DNA of 64,000 nucleotides from contig NC_088783.1 of the NCBI RefSeq assembly GCF_958450345.1, positions 25,547,701-25,611,700 of the forward strand. Direction: 5' to 3'. Below the pieces are notes generated by a model. The model searched no databases, was not told the DNA's origin, and saw only the letters and a list, made by a program, of their open reading frames with translations. The stretch comes from Calliphora vicina (taxonomy: Eukaryota > Arthropoda > Insecta > Diptera > Calliphoridae). Made by a program: the position numbers and the translations under genes. This document shows, in pieces, positions 1 through 12,916 of the stretch. Within the stretch, counting starts at the first letter, position 1, and every line of letters starts with the position of its first letter.

Positions 1-1239
1 GGCAAAGATGCCAACGAAACTGAAACTTTGTTTAACTCGCTCAACTTACCATAATTTCAAATTTACAGATTAAGGGTGGCTAATAAAACGTTAGTGAGTC
101 AGTCAGTCAGCTTCTATGAGACATAAAACATAATTGAACCAATTAGGGGTGGCTGTTACAGCCACGTATCAAGAATTGTCTCCAATTATAAACCTTAACA
201 AATCAATTGCCTTCAATATTTAAGCCATTTATCATCAAATAAGATCTTTGAATTCAAAATCCCTGCAAAAAAAATATAAATAATTTCTATCAATCAACTA
301 CAAATCCACACACACACACAAACACTCATATACAGTAAAATATTTTAATGGATTATTTTCATTTAATTTTGTTTTTTTTGTTTTCTATTTGAAAATCAAA
401 TTGAATGAATGAAACAATCGTTCATTCATTCAATCGTTGTGTTTTAAAACGAAGCAAATACTCTCAATCTTAAATAAACATGTTTTCCCATCTAATCATT
501 ATAAGTCTTTAATTTACAAAGCAACATTCCCCTTCTAACACCTCCCCCCCCGCTCTGCTCCACACACATTACACTCGCGTGATGTGTATGTTGCATGCAC
601 ATGACAGAAGTGAAATAAAACCCCCACATAAAGACACTTATGCGAACGTCTAGTACTTGTATGTGCAAATGTACCCGTATGTTTGTAAAAAGCAGAGGAA
701 AGTAAACGTGAAAAAAGCTGGTAACATAAGTGGCAATAATATTGGAAATGCCGCAGCTCAGCCATACTTTCAACGTTACACACTAAACGTACATACGTTC
801 AAATCAATTTAATGAATGTAGGCAACCGATAAATTTGGTAAAAGGCAAAAAAGTGTATGAAATAGGAAAAAAACACTTTATAAAACCCACGATATTGAAC
901 AGAGTCATACGACATTCATACATAAGTATAATGAATACGTGTATGCAAATTATTTCTATGTTGGCTGGGATATAATGAAATAGAGTGCATGGAAATTAAG
1001 GTTATAAGAAAAATCTTAAGTTAGACACATGGATTAGATGGAGATTTAAAGGAATGTGTTCGCAGAATTTCACAATACTGAATTTGGATACTATTTCTAC
1101 AAGATTTATGTAGCTTTTTTGTAGTTTTCATTATCTTTAAATTGGCTTTAGTTCTGGAATATTTGTGGCGTTGAAAATTTTGTTTTCCAAAAATTTATTT
1201 TTTTTGATTTCCTGAAATCTTATACTATAAAAATCGTAG
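1..1239. other. Non-coding AT-rich stretch, no gene seen
   Basis: I see no convincing gene here. It holds a short CA microsatellite near 308-330 and a small perfect hairpin at about 402-432, made of TGAATGAATGA and its complement around a short loop. The open frames at 492-783 on the minus strand have no recognisable domain and are probably chance. The sequence looks like unique intergenic or intronic fly DNA. Confidence 0.5.
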
Positions 1240-3235
1240 TTTATTGAGCCCAGTTCCAAACTTGATTCCATTTTATGCAACAAAAAAACCTTCCATAACA
1301 AGGATGTTTAGGCATTCTTTGACCGCGCTCTTGGTCGATAATGATCTGGAACATTTCCTCGACTAACGTATTTTTTAAGGAGCTTTCCCCGAAACATTTG
1401 CTTTTACTTGGCGCATATGTATAGGTTTTCTTCAAATTCAATATCTGATAGGTAAGAAATATTATTAAAGGCTGCCGATTCCAAAAACTTCGTTATTTTC
1501 CTCACTGACATGGGATAGTCTTATAAGAAGCATTCAACGATCTCCTACTCAATCTCATCTCAACAGTTCCAACAAAAACTGGCACCCAATGAGACTGTGT
1601 CCAGTTATTACCAGCACATAGATATGCATCCTGGAGACCATTCTCATATTATCCAACTTTTTAAATTGGTATACCCCCCATTCCGATTCTGATGAAACCC
1701 ATAAGTTAGTACCCAGTCTGGCAAGCGCATTTGCCCTGATATTTCCTCTAATTGGAATTAAGATTCGAAGGTCCTTTCGGCTGTTCGATTATTACAATAT
1801 TAATAAGATATTATTGGGTGTATGACTTTAAAATCAGATTTTTTTTTACATTTTTAGCTTTTATTTTGAAACATTTGCATAATATAAATTTATTCAAAGT
1901 ATTGGACATTGTTAGCTACAATCATTTCCCGGTTTCATGTCTGGCCCCATATTCTGGACGTTCTTCGGCAAATGTTCGCTTCAAACGAATCAGTGGCATT
2001 CGCTGCGATCTCTTATGCTTCGAGTTATCGTAATGGATCTATTTTTCATTCATGTAATGATTTAGAGCAAAAATGGTTTTCTTTTCTATGATTCAAACAT
2101 CATTTCGGATATACATAAATTAGTCTTTCAAGCTCTCTCGGCTTCCATTCGAATGGCACCCAATTTCGCTACTTTTGGACGAATGCTTGCAAACATTTTG
2201 AAATTGCTGATTGAGTATCATCCAATGATATAGTAAACTCATGTTAAGTTTGACAACAATCTTCATGGAGTAATTGATATTTGACTGACCTGAGCGTTCA
2301 AAAGATTCTCTATCTTTTGTAAATCTAAGTCATACACCCAATAATTTCCAAATAATTTTCCTTAATTGTCCGTATCTATGTCTGATAAATTCTGTAGCAA
2401 AAATAGAGATTTAGTAATAGTGAAATTTTGGGAAATGTTTGTGAAATGTAACTCCTCTTCTTTACCAGGAATACAATATTGCCAAGTATTCCGGGACACT
2501 TTGTTTATCACTAGAGGCCGATTAGGTATGGGACATAGAGGCCTACAATCTGCTATTCACCAATGATATTTTATAGAAGAAATCCCTTTCCAACGTCATG
2601 ATTTTCCAAACTATCCAAGCATTAAACTACAATTTCTTAGCCATAAAATAACCTTTCATACGAAGATCGTCCATTCTAAAATTTCAGTATCAAAATTCTT
2701 AAAACGGGGTTTTATCTTCAGCAGCCTTGATTGCAGTCTGACTATCATAATAGTGTGTTGAGACGACATTCGGTCTCATGTAGTCAGTATCTTCATTAAT
2801 TACTAGTACAGCCAGAAAAATACTGCAGTCTATCGATATATGTATGATAGTGCAATTTTGAGCCATCTGGATAAAAGTTAACGCCTCCTCCTTATATCAA
2901 GCAAGCCATTTTGTGAAGCACCTGGTCATGTTTTTTTTCTGCACGACAATCAATTTATCCATTATTCATTCTGAACCTGTAAAATCTTAAAAGATCGCAG
3001 GCATTTCCACTCATTACGAAGTATAATGTAATTGAATTTCCGAGCTTCTTCTTTATCAAATCCAGGCAATATATCTAGGAGCATATCTAATCCGAGGGTG
3101 AGGTAGAGGCCAATTTCTAACCTTTTGTAACATTCAAAGATAACTAATTTCCTCCAGAGCAGTTTTGTCTTAGTACGTGGTCTATTGAATATGTATTTAT
3201 TGTTTAGAAACCACAAAACTAACATCAAATTAAGG
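1240..3235 (-). pseudogene. Relic of a non-LTR retrotransposon ORF2 with RNase H region
   Basis: Read on the minus strand this stretch gives broken pieces of the C-terminal part of a LINE polyprotein. In order they are: a thumb/connection-like piece with MLLDILP near 3060; YPDGSK near 2865, the usual start of a LINE RNase H; DSQTAIKAAEDK near 2735, matching the DSQ motif of that domain; CIPG near 2485; and GNIRANALARLGTNL at about 1700-1740, matching the conserved end of the domain. Downstream VITGHSLIG fits the post-RNase H segment. Such an RNase H is typical of I, R1, LOA and related clades. Frameshifts and stops are frequent, so it is dead. A mariner relic at 1814-2341 splits it. The clade is not resolvable by eye. 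Confidence 0.6.
1814..2341 (-). mobile_element. Internally deleted mariner with matching TIRs
   Basis: Both ends carry the 15-bp inverted repeat TTGGGTGTATGACTT, and TA dinucleotides flank it at 1812-1813 and 2342-2343, as expected for a mariner insertion. The interior on the minus strand keeps scraps of a mellifera-type transposase, similar to the longer copies at 11459, 18312 and 53794, but most of the gene is gone. It is inserted in the LINE relic. Confidence 0.75.
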
Positions 3236-3689
3236 GAATTAAATCCATAAAAATCAAACCGAACACTGTCATGGACTCAGAACATTAATTTACCATCCTA
3301 GGAAAGTCGTTTTATACTCACTTAGTTCTACTTACTCTAAAGTGTAAACAGAATTTGAATATTTCATAATGAATCATGTTTATAATCTGAGTTCCTGGTA
3401 CCAACCTAAAGTTTATTCATCGAAATATTCCTCTTAAAATTCAATAATTTCGTAATAATTATGTCAACGTTATTCAGATGAGGAAAATGTATGCGGAATT
3501 GAGAATATCTTACCTTATTTTACTGAATTTAGTCCGAGTTACTGGCATTACGAAATTACTTGGTATTGTTTTAATTTCTACTAGTTACATGTACTTTAAA
3601 TATAAAGTTTCCCTTTATCATTTAATTTACTGGTTCAAGAGTTAAGAAGTCAAAATCTTATTAACTTAAAATTATGGCAACATTTATTG
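3236..3689. other. AT-rich stretch, nothing recognised
   Basis: No open frame, repeat or motif that I can name. Confidence 0.4.
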
Positions 3690-4250
3690 GAAAGCAACAC
3701 TCCTCAAGTCTAATAGAAATATGGCGCAAACTTTTTACAAAAAATATAGCAAAAGATCTGAAATATAATCGTCTCACTCTTTCCAAAGACGTTAAAAGGA
3801 TATAAGGAAGATTAAAACATTAAAAGAAAACCTGGATCATGAAGAAAAAAGATCTAACAGATATTGGTAAGCCAAAAGAAGTTGAACAACTCTTTCGAAG
3901 AGCACCGAAAACTGAAGTCGCATAAAGTTCACAAAGTTGAGGTCAAATTTTATAAAAACATTACACCTATTGTGTGATGGATGATGAAACTTATGTATTG
4001 CCAGACTTATCACAACTTCCGTGTCAAGATTTTTATGTGGCTTGATGGACGGGGTTGTGTAAATGAACAATACCGAACAAAAAAACAAGAAGTTTCTTGT
4101 GTGATAAGCCATATTCCTGGTCATCATGCCCCTATGGAAAAAATGCCGTAGAGTGGTATTCTGGACAGTTTCAAATCCACCCAATAGAACTTCGGCCAGT
4201 GGAAAGGTACTGGGCTCTTGTAAAAAATAATTAAAGAACACAGTAATGGA
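3690..4250 (+). pseudogene. Degenerate Tc1/mariner-superfamily transposase
   Basis: The plus-strand reading shows broken but clear pieces of an IS630-Tc1-mariner transposase. They are GLTDIGK-type and EVEQLFRRAP segments of the N-terminal DNA-binding part (about 3850-3905), then VMDDETY with the first catalytic aspartate (about 3975), and finally ELRPVERYWALVK with the third acidic residue region (about 4187-4225). The middle, with the second aspartate, is deleted, and there are several frameshifts and stops. A second copy of the same family lies at 38636-39296. No terminal repeats could be assigned. Confidence 0.7.
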
Positions 4251-4425
4251 TTTTAAGCGTAACTATAAAAGCAACTATAAAATCTTTAAAAGGAGGATTT
4301 CCGGAAAACTGGAAATTTATAAATACCGAGTAATATTCCAATATTCCAATATTTTAATGTTTTATGAATTTATACAATATTTGAATAAAATTACGCATTT
4401 TTATATTGAACGGTTTAAGATTTAT

Positions 4426-4444
4426 TTATACCATTCGCCGTGAG

Positions 4445-4487
<43 letters not shown>

Positions 4488-5113
4488 ATATATAAATTTG
4501 TCATTCCGTTTGTAAATTCTACATTTTTCATTTGCGACCCCACAAAGTATATATGTATATTCTGGATCGCTATAGATAGCGAAGTCGATATAGCCATGTC
4601 CGTCTGTATGTTGAAATCAATTTTCCGTAGGCCCCAAATAACTTACATACATGATTCAGACATCAATATATCGGGAATTCTTCCGGCTCAACAAAATCGG
4701 CCCACAAATGACTGAGAAAAAACCGACAAGGACAACATAGATTTTTCCCTATTTTTAATCTATATCTGGATTACTAAGTCATTAATATAGACAATATGGA
4801 TATCTAATGATAAATATTTCAAAGTCCATTGCAACGATGTATATAAGTTGGACCTTCAATGGGTCAAAAACGGGAAAAACATTTTTTAAAATTAATTTTT
4901 TTTTCACCAAAATTTTTTTTTCTGTCATAAATTCTTTTACCAAAATCTTTCTTTTAAAATTAAAAGAAACAAATTTGGAAAAAACTTTTTTAAAAAAAAA
5001 AATTTAAATCAATTTAAAAAAAAAATAATTTTATTTAAATAAAAATATTTTTAAGTATAATTTGGTGAAGGGTATATAAGATTCGGTATATCCGAAAATA
5101 GCTCTCTTACTTG
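4426..5113 (-). mobile_element. Helentron-like family A (DINE-1/mini-me-like) copy A1
   Basis: This is a complete reverse-oriented copy. Its 5' end (at 5113) reads CAAGTAAGAGAGCTA followed by a decayed hairpin and TATACCCTTCACC. Its 3' end (4426) is a degraded form of the GGTGAAGGGTATAA terminus. Inside are the family core with GGATC/GGTCG and a TA tract (about 4445-4485). This order, with TA and GACA-type tracts beside a conserved core, is that of dipteran mini-me/DINE-1 elements. It has no coding capacity. Confidence 0.8.
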
Positions 5114-6409
5114 TTTTTGCACACTCTTTAATTGAATTTAGCAAAATAATTAATTGTTGACCCTGATCTTTGTTTCAACTGGATACTAAACCTAGATACT
5201 CTAAACGTAAGTGAATATATAAAACATTATTTAAGTAATAAAAGAATAAACTCATTTACATTTGCGCTTAAAATCTTGACAATGGCATTGAATTTCGTGT
5301 CACTGAATCGCAGAGTGTATGTGTGTGTGTGCGAATATATGTGAGAGTATTTCGGTGATTTCTTTGTATAAAAAGGTGAAATTTTCTTTTTAAACCGCAC
5401 AAATTTATAATAATGACAGGTAATAGAGAAAGAGATGTTGTATTTATCGATATGATGATGACGATGAAACTCAACGATGACTATAATAGTGAGGAATACT
5501 TTCACAACCGCACACACACATCCAGAAACGAAGGATGTGAAAGTGGAGGGGAAACGTTTTTTTTGTGAGATTTCTTTGGCGCGTAATGTATTTACTCGTA
5601 TGCAGACTTTGACAGTATTTTGTCACTTGTGGTTGATGAGTTTATTGAAACAGGTTGATTTTATTGACATTCTTCTTGTTGCTGCTTTTGATGTTAATGT
5701 TGTTATTATTATTTTTTTTTGTTCCTTATTATACTTATTAAATAAGGTGTGGTTTTTGTCAAACTCTATTACACAAAATTCACAAACATGTATGCAGTGA
5801 CTACATGTATTTGCACTCACTTACGTACACACACTTCCATTAATAATTATGTACATTATTTGTATAGCGTGGCAAAAGATGTTAAAAATTATTTAACATT
5901 AAAAGATGTAGGAGCACTTAGCTGGAAAAAAAACTCTCGATTGCTGTTAAATAAAACACTCACACCCTTTTGCTCTCATGTGGGTTGAGGTTAGCGAGAA
6001 GCAGTAGAAATAAGAAGATAATTGTTTTTATTTTTTTTGGAGGTTAAAATTAAATAGTAGTAATTAAATTTTACGTTTCGAAACAAAGGATAAGGAAGCT
6101 CAGTTTGAAATTACACAACCATGTTGCCTAGTATATAAAAACCTAATGGAGCTTCCCGACATTATTATAAATTCTGTCAAAACAAGGCAAATATATAATT
6201 TTATTCTAAAATGCGCAGTAGAATCCAAAAACCAAAAGATTCATATTTTTAAAGTTCACTACTGATTTGACCAAATTTTCGCTATTTTAGATCCTTATGT
6301 ATTGCAATTAGTCATGAAGTCCAGAAAAACTTAATTTAGCAAAGTCTCTGGATTTTAAAACTCTTGAATCCGAGCAAAACCTCACTTTCCAGGACATCTT
6401 ATAAGAGTT
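5114..6409. other. Non-coding stretch with TG microsatellite
   Basis: A short TG run lies near 5317-5332. Overlapping open frames at 5227-5988 are low-complexity and have no domain. I see no gene; it looks like unique intergenic DNA. Confidence 0.45.
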
Positions 6410-6720
6410 TAATGTACTAAAAAGCTTTAAACGATAAAACATGCCACCCATTGTTACGGAAACAGGCTGCATTTTTCGAATGTGGCTGGCGCTATGATGT
6501 TAAATTCTTTGAAGAAACTGGTCGACCGTCCTAAGTCTTGTAGTCCAGCCAGCATATGAACTCCTAGAGCTGTTAAAGCTCTAGGAGTTCCAGCAGCAGC
6601 AAATAATGTCACAGGCAATGAATACATGAAAGATATCCATTTCTCGCATCATCAAAAATGACTTGAGACTTTGTGGTTTCAAGGATCTTTTAGCGGACCA
6701 TGCATATAAAGCAAAAACAA
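6410..6720 (+). pseudogene. Possible Tc1-type transposase N-terminal relic
   Basis: One plus-strand frame reads ISRIIKNDLRLCGFK near 6630-6675. That resembles the second helix-turn-helix of Tc1-type transposases, where a serine-rich helix is followed by RRIIKNDLGL. A possible upstream piece, PLLRKQAAFFEW, is less certain. No catalytic region follows. It could be a chance match, so confidence is low. Confidence 0.35.
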
Positions 6721-9090
6721 CACTTTGCTCAATTTTATTTATACTGATCTGATTAATTTAGATTATAAGTTGTGGTCTGTTATATGGCACTATAACACCT
6801 CCTTAGGGAGTGTCTCTTTTCAGCACTTTCTTTGTGCTCTTCATGTCCAAACTTATCCTGAGGTGATTGGATAAAGGGAATTTGAGATATATCCTCCAAC
6901 CAAGAGTCAGTATAACCTACCAGCGTAAATTCATTATATGAAAATTATATAGAAATAAAGTGTTTTCGGCTGATTACTGTACTGCAACAATTTCTAATAT
7001 TTTCCCAAGAGCAACTTTTGCTCTAAATCAGTTTCCAGACCACTGCTTGCGTCTGTATAATTTGTGCTGCTAATAAACATCTGCCAACATTGTCCATTTT
7101 ATGCTTTGAACTTAAATAAATCTAATTAAAAAAAACCTAAAGCTTAAATATCTTAAATTAATTTCATTTTATTCTATTCTATTGTTTTAGTAATTTTGTA
7201 CTTTATAACAAGTAAAGAAAAAACCATAAATTTCCAAAAAGCCAGTTTTGCAATAAAAATTTCTACTTAAAATAGTTTTCTGCTTCAATAAGCACAACAA
7301 GTTATTCTAAGAATAAATTCATGATCTAAAAGAACAAGAAATAAGTAACAAATTAAAAGTAAATATATTCCAACTCTCCCCCTTTTAAACAAATTGCTTT
7401 GTATACGCATTTCCCTTTTAAACGGCCACAAATGCAGAAGATTAAAACAAAACATTTATAAAAATCTTTAGCTGCTTTTGAGAAATTTTCTACGCATTTA
7501 ACCCTCATTTAACCGAGTTCTGCAATACAACAAGTAAAGTAAAGTATTATCTCGATATTTAGACTTAAAGCAGCAAACTGTGTTGCATGCATCTTAGCAG
7601 CAGGACACATGAACACAATTGTGGCAGGGTGGCAGGGCGGCAAGTGCGTTCGTATGCATACCTACATGTTAAATGCTCAAGTCGCTTGCTTGTCTTCCAC
7701 TTGTAATTGAATTGTGCCTTTTTTTCATCTTCTTTTTTCAATATGTATTCTCCCTTGTGTGGAAAAAATTACTGTTTATAGGGTTTTTTTGTTGAAATAA
7801 TGTTAAACTTGTACTTAAAGATTAGCCTTTTTTCACTTAACTACTCCTGCTCCTGCTCTACTTGCTGCTCTTGTAAAGTGACACTTTTCATTAAGAAAAT
7901 TAAATGCATTGAGGATTTGGTATATGTGTGTGCCAAGTACATACAATTTAAAGATTGTGGCAAATAAGTACAAGTATGTTTTAAGTACTTATTGTGCGTA
8001 TATACATATTTACACTTGTATTTCATTAAAAGTGACCTAACTTACATTATCAAGGACACCATAACACCCCTACACATCCACTAAAACATCCCCCTTAGAA
8101 ATACTCTGTAACTCATCCTCTGCAACCCTATTTCTGCTGTTGTATAAGAAACTCACTAAAAGATCAAAGTAGTTGATAAAGATTTTGTTTGCAATTTTCC
8201 AGTTCAATGATTGCATTTATTATTATTATTTTTAATTATGACCATGAAATACAAATAGTCCTCGTTGGTATTCGCCAAATATGGGGGTACTATTTGTTCT
8301 ACTTTATCGGTTTGTAGATTTTATAATGGTCAACTTCACTTTATGGTTCACGTTAAGGGAAACAATAGAGGACAAATTGAACTTAAAGAAAATTAATTAA
8401 GCAAATATTTGTAAATGTTTAAGTATGCAGTGGTATTTATCTTAAATATTCAAACAATTTAAGTACTTTCATTTAAAACACTGCAGCTCCCATGTTTTCT
8501 TGGAACTAGTTCGGATTAGTCTGAATGAAAAAACAATATTGATTAACATACTTTTCAAATTGGAGAATATAAGAGAAGTAAGTTGATTCAAATTGGCCGC
8601 TGTATGTCGGTACCAGAATTGTACCAGAATTTATGAAAGAACTAGTTATACCATCTGCATTACTTTAACGTTGTTTAGTAATGGCTAAATTCCTGCATTA
8701 TTAATTTTCACTATATCTGTTCTGAAGAACAAAACCAGCCGTCATCTGTTTTGTTATCGTGTCGTAGTTAGTTTGTTGCTTAACGTGGTAACAGTCAAGT
8801 GGAATTGAAATGACTCCGTTATGACAAGACTGCCACTCGTCAGATATGTTGCAGTAGCCGGGAGATAAGTATATCAGCAGATCATCATATATGAGGAACC
8901 GCAGAACGGTAAACCCGGAAAAGGTACTTTTTTGAAAATTTTTTTTCTTTCTTTTGGTTGGCAGAACTTTACTGCGCAAAATGTGGAAAATTAAAATCTT
9001 GCGTCAGTTAATGACGTTCACTATTTCGAATGATTATCCAAAATTCAACGTACTGAAAATGTTAAAATGTTTAAATAAAGACAAATGATA
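6721..9090. other. Non-coding stretch, no gene seen
   Basis: The part at 7560-7700 is richer in GC (GTGGCAGGGTGGCAGGGCGG) and, together with 7840-8160, looks like unique host sequence that could hold regulatory sites. No exon could be supported. The rest is AT-rich with simple runs. Confidence 0.4.
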
Positions 9091-9426
9091 AAAGTAAGAG
9101 ACCTATATTCAGGTGTGGCGAATCTATGAAATTTTAATTTCTATGTAGTTATGTACGTCACTGGAAAAGTCCATTAAGTCGTGGTTATATATCTCAGCCA
9201 TTTGAGGGCAGATTTTCCAGAATATAAATAGGAATCGAACCTGTTCTATAACTGATATATTGATGTATCAATCATATACACAAGTTATTGAGGGTCTTCG
9301 GAAAGTTGATTTCAACATACAGGCGGACATATCGAATCTGCTGAGGTCGAATCTGAAAAATATGGAAATTACAAACGGAATGATAAACTTTTACTTTCTC
9401 TTATCACTCATGGTAATGGGTATAAA
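9091..9426 (+). mobile_element. Diverged Helentron-like family A copy A2
   Basis: It starts AAAGTAAGAGACCTATATTC, contains CTCAGCCATTTG, GATTTCAACA and AAATTACAAACGGAATGA in family order, and ends in GGTAATGGGTATAAA. It is shorter than other copies and lacks most of the AT-rich 5' half. The GACA tract is reduced to ACATACAGGCGGACAT. Confidence 0.7.
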
Positions 9427-10264
9427 CATTTCATTAAAAGTCTCTACAATTAACATAAAAAAAGTTGTTCTAATAAGTGTCATTTGCATTTGCCTTTAAA
9501 CCCCACATTTCTCCTCATAAATCATAAATATTGAAATTAAATCTACATTTATTGGCATTATAAAATTACAAGCATATAAGTATAAGTACGTGTAAATAAT
9601 GTATCATTTATAACACTCAATACGAGTAAGTAACTTGAATATGTCACGGTAATACATAATACAAGAACAAATTAAAAAGCTGTGAAATTGTTAAAATGAA
9701 ATTTTATACTGACAGCTTAACTCGTACTACTACTTACTTACTACAACGTTGCTATTTATTACTGCCAAACAACACAAAAATAATGCAAATACGCTTAATA
9801 CGATAACAAAAAAACAACAACACAACACTAAATAAAATTGTTAAATAAATAATAATAAAAAAAGAATTGAACGTATAAAGTTATTTATTCATTGCTAGTG
9901 ACAGTTTTATTGAATTTTGATCGATTTATGTGGTTTATTTGCTAAAAGGAAAATGTTGTGGAAAAATGTTGTCTCAAATTTCAATTAAATAAAATAAAAT
10001 TTCTATATAAATTTACATAGAGTAAACAAAATGATGAACTTCAAGTTTGCAAGTAGAGATGATGGAAAAGAAATTCAAGAAAAAAAAATAAATTAAATTC
10101 TTGATAAGAATTTAATAGAAGATTTCTTTTAACAAAACTCTAATAATGGTATTTTTTTTTTGTAATAGCTTAAAAATACATCTAAAGAAAATTTTTTAAA
10201 TGCAGAAAAGAAACATTTAAATTGCGTGTTAGTTTACCTTATGTGCCAAACTGATTAACTCCAC
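9427..10264. other. AT-rich stretch, nothing recognised
   Basis: Simple A/T runs and short scattered CAACA motifs; no gene or repeat boundary seen. Confidence 0.4.
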
Positions 10265-10585
10265 TTTATATTTGAATTGGAGGCATTACCCTATGAAGAT
10301 TGTTATAAAACTCAAAAAGAGCTGGCAAAATCATTGGGAGCTACTCAGTCAGCAATTTCAAAACGTTTGCAGTCATCCAAAAGCAGTGAATTTGGGTACC
10401 ATACGAATTGAAGCCGAGAGACCTTGAAAGACGATTTTGCATGTCTGAAATGCTGCTTGAACTTTGGAACAGGGTATCCGATATTGACTTTTGCCTCGGA
10501 ATCCATATGTTGCAGGAAGATGGAAAAATGTCATAGCTAACAATGGCCAATACTTTCAATAAAAAAACGATATTTTTAAGTTATA
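10265..10585 (+). pseudogene. Mariner (mellifera-type) transposase fragment
   Basis: Read on the plus strand it matches the other mariner copies here: the KTQKELAKSLGATQSAISK-like helix region near 10300-10360, then a jump to the C-terminal end with EDGKMS and NGQYF-like residues near 10520-10560. The catalytic core is missing, so this is a deletion relic. Confidence 0.65.
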
Positions 10586-11458
10586 CACACAATATTTTAA
10601 TATTTTTTGGGTTTGCGAAGTTAATCTATTTAGCAATGAGGCTTCCATTTACAAATTACATACGTAGTGTATGTACGCACGATGTATTGTTATTTTGTCT
10701 TGTAAGAAACTACGATCTTGAAAGTCTTTTTTAGATCTCATGCAAGTAACAAGTGTTTGTTGACCTTATATAGTTGCAGCAGCGTTGGTGGTACTTAATA
10801 ACTTTCTTATCAAAGAAACAGGCAACATGTTAAATTCAATTATAACAAATATAAAGTTACATAATACACAGGATACTTAAGTTTGTATACCCTACAGCAG
10901 CATAAGTGGGGATTAATGCTTCAATACTCAGATAATTTTCCAAATTAAATAGAACATATCTGTCAGTCTGTCCTTATAAACATTGTTATCAAATGTCGCA
11001 CATCGGGGTCGATTCATTTTAGAAAATTAAATTTGTGACTACTCGGTTAAAAAAACTTACAAGGTGAGATATACAGGGTGTTAAAGTCGACCACCTCTGG
11101 TGTGCGAAACTTTATAGAACTCGAAACAATTTTTTGTCAAAACGGGGTCCCTTCGACTCTACTTGATTGTTCGCAAGTAGTGAACTACCACGTAAACCAA
11201 CTTAACAAATATAGACAGTTTTAAAATTAATTTGCTACAGAATAATTTTGTTACGGAATAAATAAAGAGAATCCTGTTTATTTATTTTAGTTATCTCTTA
11301 AGATATTAAAGTTTCAATTTGCAATTTTTTTGTAATTTTCGTTTTTTACCTTAAAACAATTTTGTTTTTTAAAAATATCTTTAGTAATAGCGTTCCAAAA
11401 TTGTTTCCAAAAATATTGTCTTATTTCTAATAAACTCCAACCTAAATGTTAAATATCA
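10586..11458. other. Non-coding stretch with a decayed Helentron B-like fragment
   Basis: GTATACCCTACAGCAG near 10885 and TCTGTCAGTCTGTCC near 10963 resemble the 5' and GTCY parts of family B. The match is weak and no end can be set. Nothing else was recognised. Confidence 0.3.
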
Positions 11459-12290
11459 TTGGATGTATGACTCAAAAAGAATAGATGAACGGAGTTTTTG
11501 TTTTTAATAACTTATACGTCATTTTGAAAGGTACATATCTGTCATTTGTTATTGAACATTATAGTGTAAATAACAAAGTTATTTTTGCTTCGAAAATGTA
11601 ACATTTCGTGCCAACAAAGCGTCATATGCGGGAAGTTTTGCTTTACACACCGATTGCTCACCGAAGCTTATGGTGAATGTGTTTCATCGGTTCCAACGTA
11701 TTAGATATGGTTTGTTCGGTTCAGAAGTGGGGATTTTGACACGGAAGACAAAGATAGCAAAAGCCAGCCAAAATAGTTTGAATACCAAGAATTGGAGATA
11801 TTAATCCATGAAGATTGTTCTAAAACTCAACAAGAGCTTGTAAAATCATTGGGAGCTACTCAAACACCAATTTGAAAGCAAATAGCACGATTCATCTAAA
11901 AGCATATGAATTTAAGCTGAGAGACCTTGAAAGACGATTTTGCATGTCCGAAATGATGTTTAAACACTATAAATTAATATCAGCCGAATCGACACCAAAG
12001 CCAAAGGTAATTCTCTGCAGTGGTTGGGAAGTTTTTCCTCACGCGCCTTATAGTCCAGACCTTGTCCGTCCGACTACTATTTGTTTCAATTAATGCAAAG
12101 AGATCTCTCTGGGATACTTTGAAACAGAGTATCCGAAATTGGCTTGATTCGTTGTTGACCTCAAAAGACAAGTAGTTCTTTTGTCGCGGAATCCATAAAA
12201 ATGGGAAAAGGTCATAGCTAATAATGGTCAATACTTTGAATAAATTTATATTCTACAAATGTTCCAAAATAAAATCTAAAAATTTTAAAA
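11459..12290 (+). pseudogene. Mariner (mellifera-type) transposase relic
   Basis: The left end TTGGATGTATGACTCAAAA resembles the TIR of the 1814-2341 copy. The plus strand then shows recognisable transposase blocks: FRSGDFDTEDKD-like residues near 11725, the KTQQELVKSLGAT helix near 11815, DLERRFCMSEMM near 11925, SGWEVFPHAPYSPDL near 12015-12060 and EKVIANNGQYFE near 12205. Frameshifts and deletions remove the region with the first two catalytic aspartates. The order matches the copies at 18312 (minus) and 53794 (plus). Confidence 0.75.
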
Positions 12291-12916
12291 AGTTTCGAAT
12301 TATATTGAAAATGATATAAATTATCTTTTATTTACATAAAATCACTGACCTTGAAAGCCTGTATATAAGAAACTATACAAACTATCTATGAGAATTGAAG
12401 AAAAGGTCGATCAACAGTTATATTTATATTTAAGTTTATATTTAATATTTAATTTTATTTTACCGTGAAATATAAATTTATATAATTTCAAAAATTGAAA
12501 ATTTTATATTATTTAAAATATATCAATTAAGCACCAAAGCCCCAAAAAATCAAGCACTTAAACATTTTGTTGTAATTTAATTGGAATGTTTTAAATTTGA
12601 AAAAATTTGAAAAAATTAAATTTTTTTTTTTATACAAAAAATATATGGCTTGAATTTATGTTTCCTTTTTCTGGAGAATGCTATTGATATAAAGTGTAAT
12701 ACAACAATAATTCAATTGCTTGACTATAATTGAAAGCATGAATTACACTTGCTTTCAACTTAAATTCCAGTAAAAATGCTTATTGGGTATATTTACATTA
12801 TCGGCCCAATTATGAATAAAAATTCCCCGGGAGTTTTTCTTCTTTTCTTATTTTTCCTATTCAAATTCAATGGGAAAAAACACTTGATTTTTTTTTGCCG
12901 CTTTCATGTATGTTTT
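12291..12916. other. AT-rich stretch, nothing recognised
   Basis: Long A and T runs; no supported feature. Confidence 0.4.

Noticed and set aside
492..783. Overlapping minus-strand open frames
   Set aside because: Low-complexity sequence with no domain, no splice context and no neighbour support.
4415..4715. Frames rich in Y and I around a TA tract
   Set aside because: They arise from the TA microsatellite of Helentron A1.
5227..5988. Cluster of open frames on both strands
   Set aside because: Overlapping frames driven by CA and AT repeats; no recognisable protein.
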